From contig CANIBP010000022.1 in the NCBI GenBank assembly GCA_947466075.1, positions 20,013 to 84,012 of the forward strand: 64,000 nt of DNA, in the 5' to 3' direction. Each line of letters begins with the position of its first letter. Positions within the stretch are counted from its first letter, which is position 1. The stretch comes from Verrucomicrobiaceae bacterium. Lineage in GTDB: Bacteria > Verrucomicrobiota > Verrucomicrobiia > Verrucomicrobiales > Verrucomicrobiaceae. The translations under genes and the position numbers were made by a program. The notes under the pieces were generated by a model. It was not told the DNA's origin and did no database searches. It saw nothing but the letters and a program-made list of their open reading frames with translations. Below, piece after piece: positions 49,069 through 59,165 of this stretch.

Positions 49069-51707
49069 CGCGATTTTTTCTTCGTGCTCTTGGTTGCTGG
49101 CTTGTCAGACGGGACTGGCTTCTCTTCGATTTTTCCATCGAATTTCAGCACCTTGGGCGGCGTGGGGGGCGGACCATTCCAGAGGAAGTGTTCGAGGCGA
49201 ATTTTGGTCGCACGTTCGCGTGCTTCCACTGCGCGATCACCAGGGCGCTGGGCGATTTGTTCCGCGAGACGTGCCGCAGGCTCCCATTGACGCGATGCTT
49301 CGAGGAGATCGATGCCGAAGAAGCCTGCCTTGGAGAACCACACGTAATCTGCCGGACCCGAAGGCGGCGTCATGTCGGCGGCACGCAGCACATTGTAGCA
49401 GGCTTCGAGCGCCTCAGTGTCACGTTTCGCGTCATGATGCGCGGAAGCGAGCGTGAAGCCGGCGCGAGCCTGCCACAGGAAGGGCAGGGTCTTGTCGGCG
49501 AGGAATGCATCGAGCAGATCGGCGGCGGCATCGAGACGTGCGGCATCGTTTTTACCCAGCAGCAGCAGCACCTCCGCTTTTTCGCATAGGGTGAGACGGC
49601 GCTGTTCAGGATCGAGTGATTTCATGGCCAGCACCTTGTCCAAGGCCGTGAGGGCGGGGACGTGGTTGCCTTGCAGGCGTTCAGACAAGGCTTGCTGCCG
49701 ACGTGCGGCCACCGCGAGCGGGCCATTCTTTTGCGCGAGTTCCTCCCAGATCGCGAGTGCGCGGGTGCGGCCTTCCAGGCTCATCACTGAGGAGGCGGAC
49801 ATGGCGGCGAAGTAGAGCGCAGTCTCTGCATGCGGCGTGTCAGGATAATCGCGGGCGATGATCTCGAACTCAGTGCGGGCATTGGCAAAGTCCTCAAGCC
49901 GGAAATACGCGCTGGCGATTTTCATGCGCACCTCTGGCAGCAAGTTGCTTTGCGGCCAGGCTTTGAGGAACGCTGCGCCGTCAGTGACGAGAGTCTTCAA
50001 ATCTCCTGCCACATCGCGCAGCCAGAGCCGCGTGTAGTCGATGCGCTGCCGTTGTGCGAGAGTGAGTTCGGCGGCGGTGGCGCTGTCGAGGGTTGTTAGC
50101 GCATCCTGAATGCGTGGTGGCACCGCCATGAGCATCCACTCGGTCAGGGCGATGCAGGCATCGGCGAAGCGCGGATGTGCTGGATGCGCGCGGATGAAGG
50201 CACGCAGGCTGGCTTCCGCCTCGGGCTTGCGGCCAGCGGCCAGGAACAGCGCTTTTTCGAGTTCCAGTGTGGCGGCGGAGTCGTTGCTTTCTTTGCCAAT
50301 GGCGGCGGCGTTCGACACGATCTCGAGCTGGCCGAGGAGGCTGGTGTAGAGCGTGAAATCACTGGCGAGGATGGCCGCGACTGCCGCATTGAACAGCGCA
50401 CGGCGGCGTTCCGTGAGCGTGGTGGCAATGTTGGCGGCGTTTTGAAACAACTGCAGCGCCTGCCGATGATCTCCCCGGCGGAACAAAATGCTGCCGGCGG
50501 CGAAATCGACTGTTGCAGAGGCATTGCTGAACTGTTTGCGCCAAGCCTCGGCAAGCGCGAGCACGCGGGCATCGATCTTGTGCTCTGCATAGATTTCCAT
50601 CGCCAGACGCATCGCATCGCTGAGGCGCGGATGGCCGGGATGAAGCTGGAGCAGGGCTTCGAGCAGGCTGACGGCTTCGTCATCACGTTTTTCAGCAGCC
50701 AGCCACTTCGCGGTGAGATAGATCGCATGGCCGCGAAAATCAGCAGCGGCAGCAGCGAGAACGGGGGACGGCTCCGGCTGCTGCTGGGCGGTGTTGCCGG
50801 CGGAAATCCAGCGCAGCACAGTTTCAGGCAGAGTGCGCGGTTCTTTAAGGCTTTGATGCGCGCGATCCAGCAGATCAAAGGCCTCCAGCCACAAACTGCT
50901 GTCAGCGGTGGCATCGAGAAACTTCAGCAGATGGGCATGCGCCAGGAGGGGCTGCTGCTCTTGCAGCAATGCCCCGGCTTCCAGCAGGATGGCGGCGTGA
51001 TGCACGCGTTCGCCGCCGCTGGCGGAAGCCATGACGGTTTTCAATGCCTCTTGAGCGGCAGGAGTCTGACCGTTTTGCAGCAAGGCGCGGGCGCGTAGAA
51101 ACTGGGTGACGGTATCATCGGTTGCTGCTGGCATTGCCGCCGCAGTTTTGCCTTCGTTGATGGCGATTTCGTGTTGCAGCAGTTGCGCCCGGGTGCGCAA
51201 AGCTGCGTCGGTCGAGGCCGGCAACAATGCGAGCTCGGCTTGTGCGGCGGTAGTTTCACCGAGATCGGCCAGCACCTGGGCCAGCAGTAGATGCGTGCGC
51301 GGCTGGCGCGGGGATTGATCATCCTCCGTCAGAACTTTGCGTGCCGCATGTAGATCACCGTTCAAGGCCAGCGCCTGACCGCGCCAGAACACTTCGTCAT
51401 CGAGGTCATGTGCGTCCGCGAGTGCCAGCACACGCTCACCATCCTGAGATCGGGTCCAGGCTTCGGCGGCAAAGGTGGCGAGCTGGCGTGTCTCCGTGCG
51501 GTTCCAGCCTTTCTGCTTCAGCAGCCGCTCCGCTTTCACGCCGGCCACGCCCGGCAGTCCATCCGCGAGCGCCTGTCGTGCCGAGACAAATTCCGCCGCA
51601 TCATCCAAACCCGCCGCGAGGAGTACGGCAGGGGTCAGTAGGGCGGCGGTGAAAAGGAACAGGCGGCGAAGCGAAGGCATGCGCCCGCAGCTTATCGCAG
51701 CCTTCAT
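49065..51707 (-). CDS. Large tetratricopeptide-like repeat protein with signal peptide
   Basis: Signal 'LFLFTAALLTPAVLLAAG'; many TPR-like helices e.g. 'AYFRLEDFANARTEFEIIARDYPDTPHAETALYFAA'. Confidence 0.82.
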   Translation of the reverse strand: MKAAISCGRMPSLRRLFLFTAALLTPAVLLAAGLDDAAEFVSARQALADGLPGVAGVKAERLLKQKGWNRTETRQLATFAAEAWTRSQDGERVLALADAHDLDDEVFWRGQALALNGDLHAARKVLTEDDQSPRQPRTHLLLAQVLADLGETTAAQAELALLPASTDAALRTRAQLLQHEIAINEGKTAAAMPAATDDTVTQFLRARALLQNGQTPAAQEALKTVMASASGGERVHHAAILLEAGALLQEQQPLLAHAHLLKFLDATADSSLWLEAFDLLDRAHQSLKEPRTLPETVLRWISAGNTAQQQPEPSPVLAAAAADFRGHAIYLTAKWLAAEKRDDEAVSLLEALLQLHPGHPRLSDAMRLAMEIYAEHKIDARVLALAEAWRKQFSNASATVDFAAGSILFRRGDHRQALQLFQNAANIATTLTERRRALFNAAVAAILASDFTLYTSLLGQLEIVSNAAAIGKESNDSAATLELEKALFLAAGRKPEAEASLRAFIRAHPAHPRFADACIALTEWMLMAVPPRIQDALTTLDSATAAELTLAQRQRIDYTRLWLRDVAGDLKTLVTDGAAFLKAWPQSNLLPEVRMKIASAYFRLEDFANARTEFEIIARDYPDTPHAETALYFAAMSASSVMSLEGRTRALAIWEELAQKNGPLAVAARRQQALSERLQGNHVPALTALDKVLAMKSLDPEQRRLTLCEKAEVLLLLGKNDAARLDAAADLLDAFLADKTLPFLWQARAGFTLASAHHDAKRDTEALEACYNVLRAADMTPPSGPADYVWFSKAGFFGIDLLEASRQWEPAARLAEQIAQRPGDRAVEARERATKIRLEHFLWNGPPPTPPKVLKFDGKIEEKPVPSDKPATKSTKKKSR

Positions 51708-51729
51708 GGAGAATCCAGAAGCAGATGCA

Positions 51730-52251
51730 TCAGTGAACCATGCCGGCTTTCATGGCGGCGGACGCACCGAAAGCGACGAAACCGATGATGAGAATTATGT
51801 AGGCACATTTCATGACGATCACCAAAATGCCAAAAAACTTCCAAAACTGCCGCTGCTGGTTCAATGCAGCGTCGAGATCGGCAACAGAGCGTGTCGAAGC
51901 CAGAGAGCCGATGCGGTTGGCAAACGACCAGAGTTTCACTGCTGGGTAAACATAGAGCAAGGACATCACGGCATAAATGATGGCGATGCCGATAAGCGGA
52001 ATGCCACCAAAGGCCCCTGATTTCTTAATTGCAGCATCAACCTCACCGCCCATGGACCCCACAATTCCGATGCCCGTAGCAACGAGAAGCATGAGGCCGA
52101 CTACGATCCACATCATGACCGACAAGTAACGTACCCAGGGCTTGGTGCCGGCGAGCTGGGCGAGCGTTCCGGGCGAGACGGCCTCAGTGCTCGTGCCGGA
52201 GGCGGCACCGTAGAGATTGGCGGCAGGAGCAGAGTAGGGATTGGCTTCCAT
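51730..52251 (-). CDS. Hypothetical four-TM membrane protein
   Basis: 'MEANPYSAPAANLYGA' start typical of small 'NPY.AP' membrane proteins; several TM segments. Confidence 0.7.
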   Translation of the reverse strand: MEANPYSAPAANLYGAASGTSTEAVSPGTLAQLAGTKPWVRYLSVMMWIVVGLMLLVATGIGIVGSMGGEVDAAIKKSGAFGGIPLIGIAIIYAVMSLLYVYPAVKLWSFANRIGSLASTRSVADLDAALNQQRQFWKFFGILVIVMKCAYIILIIGFVAFGASAAMKAGMVH

Positions 52252-52371
52252 GATGGGGTGGTGTTTTTTTGGGGGGGAATGCAGGCCGGAAGGAATTCCC
52301 GGTGATTAATGGAGGCTACGAAATAAATTCGGTGGTTGTCAAAACCAAACGCACCCGCTTCATTGATCAGA

Positions 52372-53139
52372 ATGCTGGCAGCACGCGCGGATACCTTGCA
52401 ATCAGTCGAACTCGCGGACGGCGTGGAGATCCAACTCCGCGTCGCTGGGCCGGCGGTGCGCAGCATGGCCTACACGATTGATCTGCTCATTCGCGTCGGC
52501 ATCGACATCGGTTCCGCACTGCTCGCCTACTGGTTCCTGCCTGGTATGATCGGCGAGGAGATGACGAATGGATTGCTGCTGCTGTTCATCTTCTTCATGG
52601 AGTGGTTTTACAATGTGCTCTTCGAAGCCGGGCCGCGTGGCGCCACGCCGGGACAGAAGTCGATGGGACTGCGTGTGATGAGCGTGACCGGCGGGCCGGT
52701 GACACTGGCGCAGGCGGTCATGCGCAATTTTCTGCGCGTGGTCGATTTCATGCCCGCGTTCTACCTCACCGGCATTGTGTGCATGCTGTTCACGAAACGT
52801 TTCCAGCGTCTCGGTGATCTGGTGGCCAACACGGTCGTGACCTATGCCGATCCGCCGCCTGCCATCACACCGAATGTCGAGGTGCGTGCGCCACGCCGCG
52901 CGCCGCCGCAGGTGCTCACCCGCGAGGAGCAGTCGGCGCTGCTGCAGTTCATGGAACGTGCGCCGCTGTGGGCGGATGAGCGCCGCATTGAGCTGGCAAC
53001 GCTGGCGGAGCCGCTGACGCAGGCACCGGGCATGGAAGGGCTGCGCCGTCTCTGCGGCATGGCGCTGTGGCTGCAGGAGCCGGAAGAAAAACGCGGCACG
53101 CCGCCACCGGTGAAGGGAGCGCCGCTGTTCCGCTCATGA
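52372..53139 (+). CDS. RDD family membrane protein
   Basis: 'AGPAVRSMAYTIDLLIRVGIDIGSALLAYWF', 'GATPGQKSMGLRVMSVTGGPVTLAQAVMRNFLRVVDFMP'. Confidence 0.9.
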   Translation: MLAARADTLQSVELADGVEIQLRVAGPAVRSMAYTIDLLIRVGIDIGSALLAYWFLPGMIGEEMTNGLLLLFIFFMEWFYNVLFEAGPRGATPGQKSMGLRVMSVTGGPVTLAQAVMRNFLRVVDFMPAFYLTGIVCMLFTKRFQRLGDLVANTVVTYADPPPAITPNVEVRAPRRAPPQVLTREEQSALLQFMERAPLWADERRIELATLAEPLTQAPGMEGLRRLCGMALWLQEPEEKRGTPPPVKGAPLFRS

Positions 53140-54107
53140 CTCCGGCCCAGTTTGAAAAGCACATCGAGCCGCGCTGGCAGAAGCTGGAGAAGCTGCTGAC
53201 CGATGTGGAGAAATCGCAGCCCGCTGCGGATGTGGATGAACTGCCCGCCACCTTCCGCCAGGTCTGCCATGACCTCAGCGTGGCGCAGCATCGCATGAGC
53301 CCGCAGCGGCTCACACAGCGGCTCAATGCGCTGGCGATTCGCGGTTATCGCGTACTGGAGCGCCGGAGTTCAGGTGGCTGGGAGTCGTTTGTGCGTCTGC
53401 TGCTGGTGGAGTTTCCACAAGGCGTGCGCGCAGAAGCAAAACTGTTTTGGTGGTGTACGGCCTTGTTCTATGTGCCTGCGGTGGTGATGGCCGCACTCAC
53501 GCCGTCGCATCCAGAGTGGGCGATGGCGCTGCTCGGGCCGGACGGCATGGCGCAGATCGAGGGCATGTATGGCGAGGACAGCTCCCCTGGTGAGTTCATG
53601 CGCGACAAATTTGGCTCCAACTTCGCGATGTTCTGCTTCTACATCTGGAACAACGTCAGCATCAATTTCAAAACCTTCGCCGGGGGCATGCTGGGCGGTG
53701 TGGGTTCGCTTGCGGCACTGCTGTTCAACTCGCTCTTCCTCGGTGCCGTGGCGGGCTACGTTCACTACTCGGGTAATCCACCGACGTTGTATTCATTCGT
53801 GGCCGGTCATTCCGCACCAGAGCTGACGGGCCTCGTGATCTCGGCGATGGCGGGCATGCGGCTGGGCCTGTCAGTGCTGCGTCCGGGCAGGCTGGAGCGT
53901 CGTGCGGCGCTCGTGCTCGCAGGACGCAAGGCGCTGCCGCTGCTCATCGGCGCTGCCACGTTGACCTGCATCGCGGCGGTGATCGAAGGCTTTTGGTCCG
54001 CGCAAAATTTTGCACCAGCGATCAAATACACGTTTGGCGCGATCAACTGGCTGCTGCTGGCGGCGTTCCTGTTTTTCAGCGGAAGGGGGCAGGCGCATGC
54101 GGCTTGA
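53136..54107 (+). CDS. SpoIIM-like (stage II sporulation protein M family) membrane protein
   Basis: 'FVRLLLVEFPQGVRAEAKLFWWCTALFYVPAVVMAAL', 'NFAMFCFYIWNNVSINFKTFAGGMLGGVGSLAALLFNSLFLGAVAGYV'. Confidence 0.88.
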   Translation: MTPAQFEKHIEPRWQKLEKLLTDVEKSQPAADVDELPATFRQVCHDLSVAQHRMSPQRLTQRLNALAIRGYRVLERRSSGGWESFVRLLLVEFPQGVRAEAKLFWWCTALFYVPAVVMAALTPSHPEWAMALLGPDGMAQIEGMYGEDSSPGEFMRDKFGSNFAMFCFYIWNNVSINFKTFAGGMLGGVGSLAALLFNSLFLGAVAGYVHYSGNPPTLYSFVAGHSAPELTGLVISAMAGMRLGLSVLRPGRLERRAALVLAGRKALPLLIGAATLTCIAAVIEGFWSAQNFAPAIKYTFGAINWLLLAAFLFFSGRGQAHAA

Positions 54108-55542
54108 GGACATGACCGTCACACTGCGTCCGCGTCAGCCGTGGGAAGCTGTCGATCTCGGCTGTGCGATGGTGCGGCGTGATTTTGGCCGGCTCATGGC
54201 CTTGTGGGCGAGCACGGTGCTGCCGCTGTGGATCGTGGTGTGTGTGATCTTCCGCGACATGCCGGTGTGGATTCCGCTCGTCGTGTGGTGGTTGAAGCCG
54301 CTGTATGATCGCGTGCCGTTGTTTTTCCTCAGCCGTGCCGCGTTTGGCGTGCGTCCTGGCTTTGCTGAAACGTGGCGGGCCTGGCCGCGGCTGATGTTCA
54401 CGAATTTCCTGCCTGCATTGCTGTGGCGGCGTTTTTCCTTCATTCGCAGCTTCGCGTTGCCGGCACAGTTGCTGGAAGGTCTGCGTGGTGCGGCGGCGAA
54501 TCAGCGTGTCAAAACGCTCGCGATGGAAGGCGGCGGCTCCGGTGCATCGCTGACGTTTGCGTTTTCCAGCATCGAGTTGTTTCTCTGGCTCGGTCTGATG
54601 TCGGGAACGTATGACCTGCTGCCTGAAGCGGCCACGCCCGACTGGTTTGGCATTTTCCAGGCATTCGATTTTGAAAATACCATTCCTGCCGGCTTCCTCT
54701 GGTGGGGCGCGGGCTGCCACATGGTCATCATCACGTTGATCGAGCCGTTTTATGTTGGTGCGGGCTTCGCTTTGTATCTGAACAGCCGAACGCACCTCGA
54801 AGGCTGGGATGTGGAACTGGCTTTCCGCCGCATGGCCACACGACTGACCGCCGCTGCGGCGCTATTGATAGCCGTGTTGTTTGTCTTCGGCATACAGTCT
54901 CCCGCGCAGGCGGTAGCGGGTGATGGTGCCGCCAAAGTTGTGCGTGAGGTGCTCAAGGATCCTGAGTTTGAGATTCACAAGGTCAAGACTCAGCGTTGGA
55001 AGCCGGACTTCCCCGAGAAAAAAGAAGATGATAAAAGCGACACTCCGTATCTCACCGCAGTGGGAGACATCAGCCAAGTGTTGTTCTGGATGATTGTTGT
55101 CGGACTCGTGACGTGGCTGGTTGTTTATCTGGTGAAGAATCGCCATCTTTTCATCTCGCGTGGCGTCAGCAAGGCGAAGGTGCAGGCACCGAAGGTGCTC
55201 ATGGGCATGAACATCACGCGCGAGAGCCTGCCTGATGACATTGTCGCCGCTGCGCGTGCCGCTTGGGCTGCGGGTGATGTCAAAGAAGCGCTCAGCCTGC
55301 TTTATCGCGGTTCGTTGTCATGGCTGGTCACACGCCGTCGTGTTCCCATCACCGACAGCGACACGGAAGAAGACTGCCTCATGCATGTCGTTGGTGCCGG
55401 GCAACAAGTGGAAGCCGATTACTTCCGCCATCTCACCGGAGCCTGGGTTCAAGTCGCGTATGCCTGCCTGCCCACGTCAGATGCCGAGATGAACGTGCTG
55501 TGCGATCAATGGCCCTTCGTGGAGAAAGGAGGCGCGGCATGA
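54097..55542 (+). CDS. DUF4129-type membrane protein
   Basis: Multiple TMs; C-terminal 'AAWAAGDVKEALSLLYRGSLSWLVTRRRVPITDSDTEEDCLMHV' as in DUF4129; cluster position. Confidence 0.75.
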   Translation: MRLEDMTVTLRPRQPWEAVDLGCAMVRRDFGRLMALWASTVLPLWIVVCVIFRDMPVWIPLVVWWLKPLYDRVPLFFLSRAAFGVRPGFAETWRAWPRLMFTNFLPALLWRRFSFIRSFALPAQLLEGLRGAAANQRVKTLAMEGGGSGASLTFAFSSIELFLWLGLMSGTYDLLPEAATPDWFGIFQAFDFENTIPAGFLWWGAGCHMVIITLIEPFYVGAGFALYLNSRTHLEGWDVELAFRRMATRLTAAAALLIAVLFVFGIQSPAQAVAGDGAAKVVREVLKDPEFEIHKVKTQRWKPDFPEKKEDDKSDTPYLTAVGDISQVLFWMIVVGLVTWLVVYLVKNRHLFISRGVSKAKVQAPKVLMGMNITRESLPDDIVAAARAAWAAGDVKEALSLLYRGSLSWLVTRRRVPITDSDTEEDCLMHVVGAGQQVEADYFRHLTGAWVQVAYACLPTSDAEMNVLCDQWPFVEKGGAA

Positions 55543-56828
55543 ATGAGTTTGTAGCTCGAGCTTCAGCCCGCTTCCTCATGCTCAGCGCGGCTGCTCTCGT
55601 CCTTTGCGGCTGCGACGGGCACTGGGAGGATTATGAAAAGACCCTCGGCTATCGCGGCAAAGCGCGGGTGAATCCGTTTCTCGCCGCCGAGCTGCTGCTC
55701 AAAGAGCTCGGCCACAACGCGCACGCTGTAAAGTCGCTCACCAAGCTGCCATCGCATGACAGCATCATCCTCATCTCTGGTGAAAACGGCCTGCCCGATG
55801 GCCGTGCGAAGCAACTGCTGCGCTGGAGCTTCAGCGGCGGCCATCTCATCTACTGCCTCGATGGTGCGCGAGCCTACAATGATTTCGAAACTCAGTTCGG
55901 CACGTTCATTTCCTCGTTGCTGCTGGAGGAAGAAAAGGATCCGATCCTCGATCAGCTCGGCGTGAGCGCGGTGAAACGTCTGCCCAAAGAAGAGCTGGCG
56001 GAACTCGCCAAGGATATGCTGAACGATCCTGCGCCAGACGGTGAGAAAAAGGCTGAGCCGAAGAAGAAACAGAAGAAAAAGACTGACGACGAGGAAGACG
56101 ATGATTCCTGGCTCGAATCAGTGCAGGAAGTGAAATGGAACAGCAAAACCTATCAGCTCAGCCTCGGTGGCTACCAGCATTTGATTCTCAAGCGTTCACT
56201 GCGTGTGGGTGAATTCGCCGCCGGGCCGAAGGATGCGGCGCTGGCGCTGCATTTGCAGCATGGCATGGGCAAGGTCACGCTGCTGGCGCATGCACGGCCG
56301 TTTCGCAATCGCTGGATTGGTGAGCGCGATCACGCGCGCTGGTTGTCGGCGCTGGTCGGTGAGCATGGTTCCAAAGAAGTGCTGTTTGTCGCCAGTTCAG
56401 CGGGCAGTTTCCTGGCCTTGCTGTGGCAGCATGGCTGGATGGCGCTTGTCGCATTGGCGGTATACCTGATTTTCTGGCTCTGGCAGCAGATGCCGCGCTT
56501 TGGTCCGCTGGCCGAGGTGGAACTCGATTCCACGCGGCACTTCTCCAGCCACATCGGCGCGCTGGGCGAATTCTTCTGGCGCATGCGGCGTGGCGGCATG
56601 CTGGTGACTGCCGCACGTGAAGCTGTGTGGGAGCGCGTGCGCGAACGCCATCGCTCACTCGATGATGGCAGCCGCCACATGAATGATCATCTCGCCGCCG
56701 AAATCGCCCGCCGTACCGGACTGACCGAGAAACGCATCTCCGCCGCCTTCGACGTGGCTCCACCTGAAACTGGACACAACTTTGTCACCCTCATGCGTGA
56801 TCTTCAGTCCATCCGTCGTGCACTTTAA
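55539..56828 (+). CDS. DUF4350 domain-containing lipoprotein/membrane protein
   Basis: 'ALVLCGCDGHWEDYEKTLGYRGKARVNPFLAAELLLKELGHNAHAVKSL'; TM 'LVALAVYLIFWLWQQMPRFGPL'. Confidence 0.8.
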   Translation: MNEFVARASARFLMLSAAALVLCGCDGHWEDYEKTLGYRGKARVNPFLAAELLLKELGHNAHAVKSLTKLPSHDSIILISGENGLPDGRAKQLLRWSFSGGHLIYCLDGARAYNDFETQFGTFISSLLLEEEKDPILDQLGVSAVKRLPKEELAELAKDMLNDPAPDGEKKAEPKKKQKKKTDDEEDDDSWLESVQEVKWNSKTYQLSLGGYQHLILKRSLRVGEFAAGPKDAALALHLQHGMGKVTLLAHARPFRNRWIGERDHARWLSALVGEHGSKEVLFVASSAGSFLALLWQHGWMALVALAVYLIFWLWQQMPRFGPLAEVELDSTRHFSSHIGALGEFFWRMRRGGMLVTAAREAVWERVRERHRSLDDGSRHMNDHLAAEIARRTGLTEKRISAAFDVAPPETGHNFVTLMRDLQSIRRAL

Positions 56829-56846
56829 ATTATCATCCACACATCC

Positions 56847-57848
56847 ATGAACCCGATCCCACCTCAAACTCCCAGTGTTTACGCACCACCCGCGGCCCCC
56901 AAAAGCACGGCGATCTTCCAGCAGATTCATGCGGCCGTCTCGCAAGTTTTCGTCGGACAGCCGGAAGTGCTGCATCAAGTGCTCGCAGCGTTGCTGGCCG
57001 GTGGGCATGTGCTGCTCGAAGGCAAGCCCGGTCTCGGTAAAACCCATCTCGTGCTCGCGCTCTCGCACACGTTCGGCGGCACCTTCCGCCGCATCCAATT
57101 CACGCCCGATTTGATGCCCTCCGATGTCTGCGGCCACACGCTCTTTGACATGAGCAGCAGCACCTTCCGCGTGCGCCGTGGCCCGGTGTTTGCCAATCTG
57201 CTGCTGGCGGATGAAATCAACCGCGCTCCGGCCAAAACGCAGTCTGCGTTGCTCGAAGTGATGCAGGAAACGCAGGTCACGATTGATGGCGAGAGCCACA
57301 AGCTCGCGCCGCCGTTCATGACATTCGCCACGCAGAATCCTATCGAGCAGGAAGGCACTTATCCGCTCCCCGAAGCGCAGCTCGACCGCTTCCTGCTCAA
57401 GGTGCTCATCGACTACCCTGATGTGGCGAATGAAACCTGGATTGTGAAGGCCGTGTCCTCGCGTGCGTCAGGCGGTGGCCTTTCGACAGCTTCTGTACCG
57501 CAAATTTGCAGCCCCGAAGACATTCTAGCCGCTCAAGAAGAAGCGGCGGCGGTGCAGGCGGTCGAGCAGGTCGTTGATTACGCCGTGAGCATCGTGCGTG
57601 CGACCCGCCAGCACAGCGCCATCTCGCTCGGTGCCGGCACGCGCGGTGCCATCAGCCTCGTGCGTGTCGCGAAGTCGTATGCGCTGCTCGAAGGCCGCAG
57701 CTACATCACGCCTGCGGATGTAAAACGCGCCGTGCTGCCCGTGCTGCGTCATCGTGTGCAGCTTGCACCCGAGATCGCCATCAGCGGACAAACCGTGGAT
57801 GACATGCTGACCTCGTTGCTCAAGACCGTCGAAGCCCCTCGCGTCTGA
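56847..57848 (+). CDS. MoxR-family AAA ATPase
   Basis: 'GHVLLEGKPGLGKTHLVLALSHTFGGTFRRIQFTPDLMPSDVCG', 'LLADEINRAPAKTQSALLEVMQE', 'TQNPIEQEGTYPLPEAQLDRF'. Confidence 0.96.
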   Translation: MNPIPPQTPSVYAPPAAPKSTAIFQQIHAAVSQVFVGQPEVLHQVLAALLAGGHVLLEGKPGLGKTHLVLALSHTFGGTFRRIQFTPDLMPSDVCGHTLFDMSSSTFRVRRGPVFANLLLADEINRAPAKTQSALLEVMQETQVTIDGESHKLAPPFMTFATQNPIEQEGTYPLPEAQLDRFLLKVLIDYPDVANETWIVKAVSSRASGGGLSTASVPQICSPEDILAAQEEAAAVQAVEQVVDYAVSIVRATRQHSAISLGAGTRGAISLVRVAKSYALLEGRSYITPADVKRAVLPVLRHRVQLAPEIAISGQTVDDMLTSLLKTVEAPRV

Positions 57849-57853
57849 TTTTC

Positions 57854-59158
57854 ATGCGCCCGACCGCCCTGCTGCTCAAACTGCTCACCGCCTGGCTCGT
57901 GCTGGCGGTGGCGGCGTGTGTGTGGACTTCGTTTGTCATACTGTGGCAGATCACCGGCGGCTTGCTGCTGTTCGTAATGCTCGTGGACATGTTCACGCTA
58001 CCGCGTCGCGGACGCATCACGGGGAAACGCTCAGTTCCGGGACGCTTTGCCCTCGGTGTCAAATCGCAGGTGACGGTGACCATCACGCATGCGGCGAGTC
58101 GGCCGCTCTCGCTGGAAGTATTCGACGGCATTCCTACTGCTGCGGAGGCCGAAGGACTGCCGCATCAGGTCAGCGTGCCACCGGGTGAGTTCGCAGCGAT
58201 CACGTATGAAGCGCGCTTCGTGCGTCGCGGTGAGCATGCGTTCACTCCTGCACATGTGCTGGCGGATTCGCTGCTTGGACTGTGGCGCAATCGCCATTTC
58301 GTCGCGGGCGAGAGCCAGACGAAGGCCTATCCGAACTACGAACCCGTCGTGCGCTTCGCCATGCTGGCGATGGCGAACCGCGTTGAGACGATGGGCATCG
58401 TCAAACGCCGCCGCATGGGCGCTTCGCTCGATTTCCATCAACTGCGCGACTACCAGGACGGCGATGTGCTCTCACGCATCGACTGGAAGGCCACATCGCG
58501 CCGCTCCACGCTCGTGAGCCGTGATTACGAGGAGACACGCAATCAAACCATCCTCCTCGTGCCCGACTGCGGCCGCCGCATGCGTGCGCTGGATGGCGGT
58601 CTCAGTCAGTTCGACCACTGCTTGAACGCGATGCTCTTGATTGCCTTCATTGCACTGCGTCAGGGCGATGAAGTCGGCGTGGTAGGCTTTGGTGGCGTGC
58701 AACGCTGGCTGCCGCCGGTCAAAGGCGCGCATAGCATGCCGAAGATCCTCAACCATCTCTACAACTACGAGGCGAGTGGCGAACCAAGCGATTTCATCGA
58801 AGCCGCCGAACGCGTGATGACGCTGCAACGCCGTCGCGCACTCGTGATCCTGCTGACCAACCTGCGCAGCGAGGACGGCGCGACGCTTGCATCCGCCGTC
58901 AGCGCCATGCAGCGCCGTCATCTCGTGCTGGCCGCCACCTTGCGCGAGCAGGAGCTCGAACAGCGTGCTGAGGCACCCATTGATCATCTCCACGACGCCC
59001 TGCAATACGGCGCGCTCACCCATTATTTCACCGAGCGCCGCCGTCTGCTGGAATCTCTGCGCTCAAAGCGTGTGCTGACCGTTGATGAATCCGCTCAAAT
59101 GCTGCCCGTGGCGCTGGCGAACAAGTATCTCGATGTGAAAGCCGGCGGATTGCTCTGA
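57854..59158 (+). CDS. DUF58 domain-containing protein
   Basis: 'DFHQLRDYQDGDVLSRIDWKATSRRSTLVSRDYEETRNQTILLVPDCGRRM'. Confidence 0.93.
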   Translation: MRPTALLLKLLTAWLVLAVAACVWTSFVILWQITGGLLLFVMLVDMFTLPRRGRITGKRSVPGRFALGVKSQVTVTITHAASRPLSLEVFDGIPTAAEAEGLPHQVSVPPGEFAAITYEARFVRRGEHAFTPAHVLADSLLGLWRNRHFVAGESQTKAYPNYEPVVRFAMLAMANRVETMGIVKRRRMGASLDFHQLRDYQDGDVLSRIDWKATSRRSTLVSRDYEETRNQTILLVPDCGRRMRALDGGLSQFDHCLNAMLLIAFIALRQGDEVGVVGFGGVQRWLPPVKGAHSMPKILNHLYNYEASGEPSDFIEAAERVMTLQRRRALVILLTNLRSEDGATLASAVSAMQRRHLVLAATLREQELEQRAEAPIDHLHDALQYGALTHYFTERRRLLESLRSKRVLTVDESAQMLPVALANKYLDVKAGGLL

Positions 59159-59165
59159 GCAGCAC

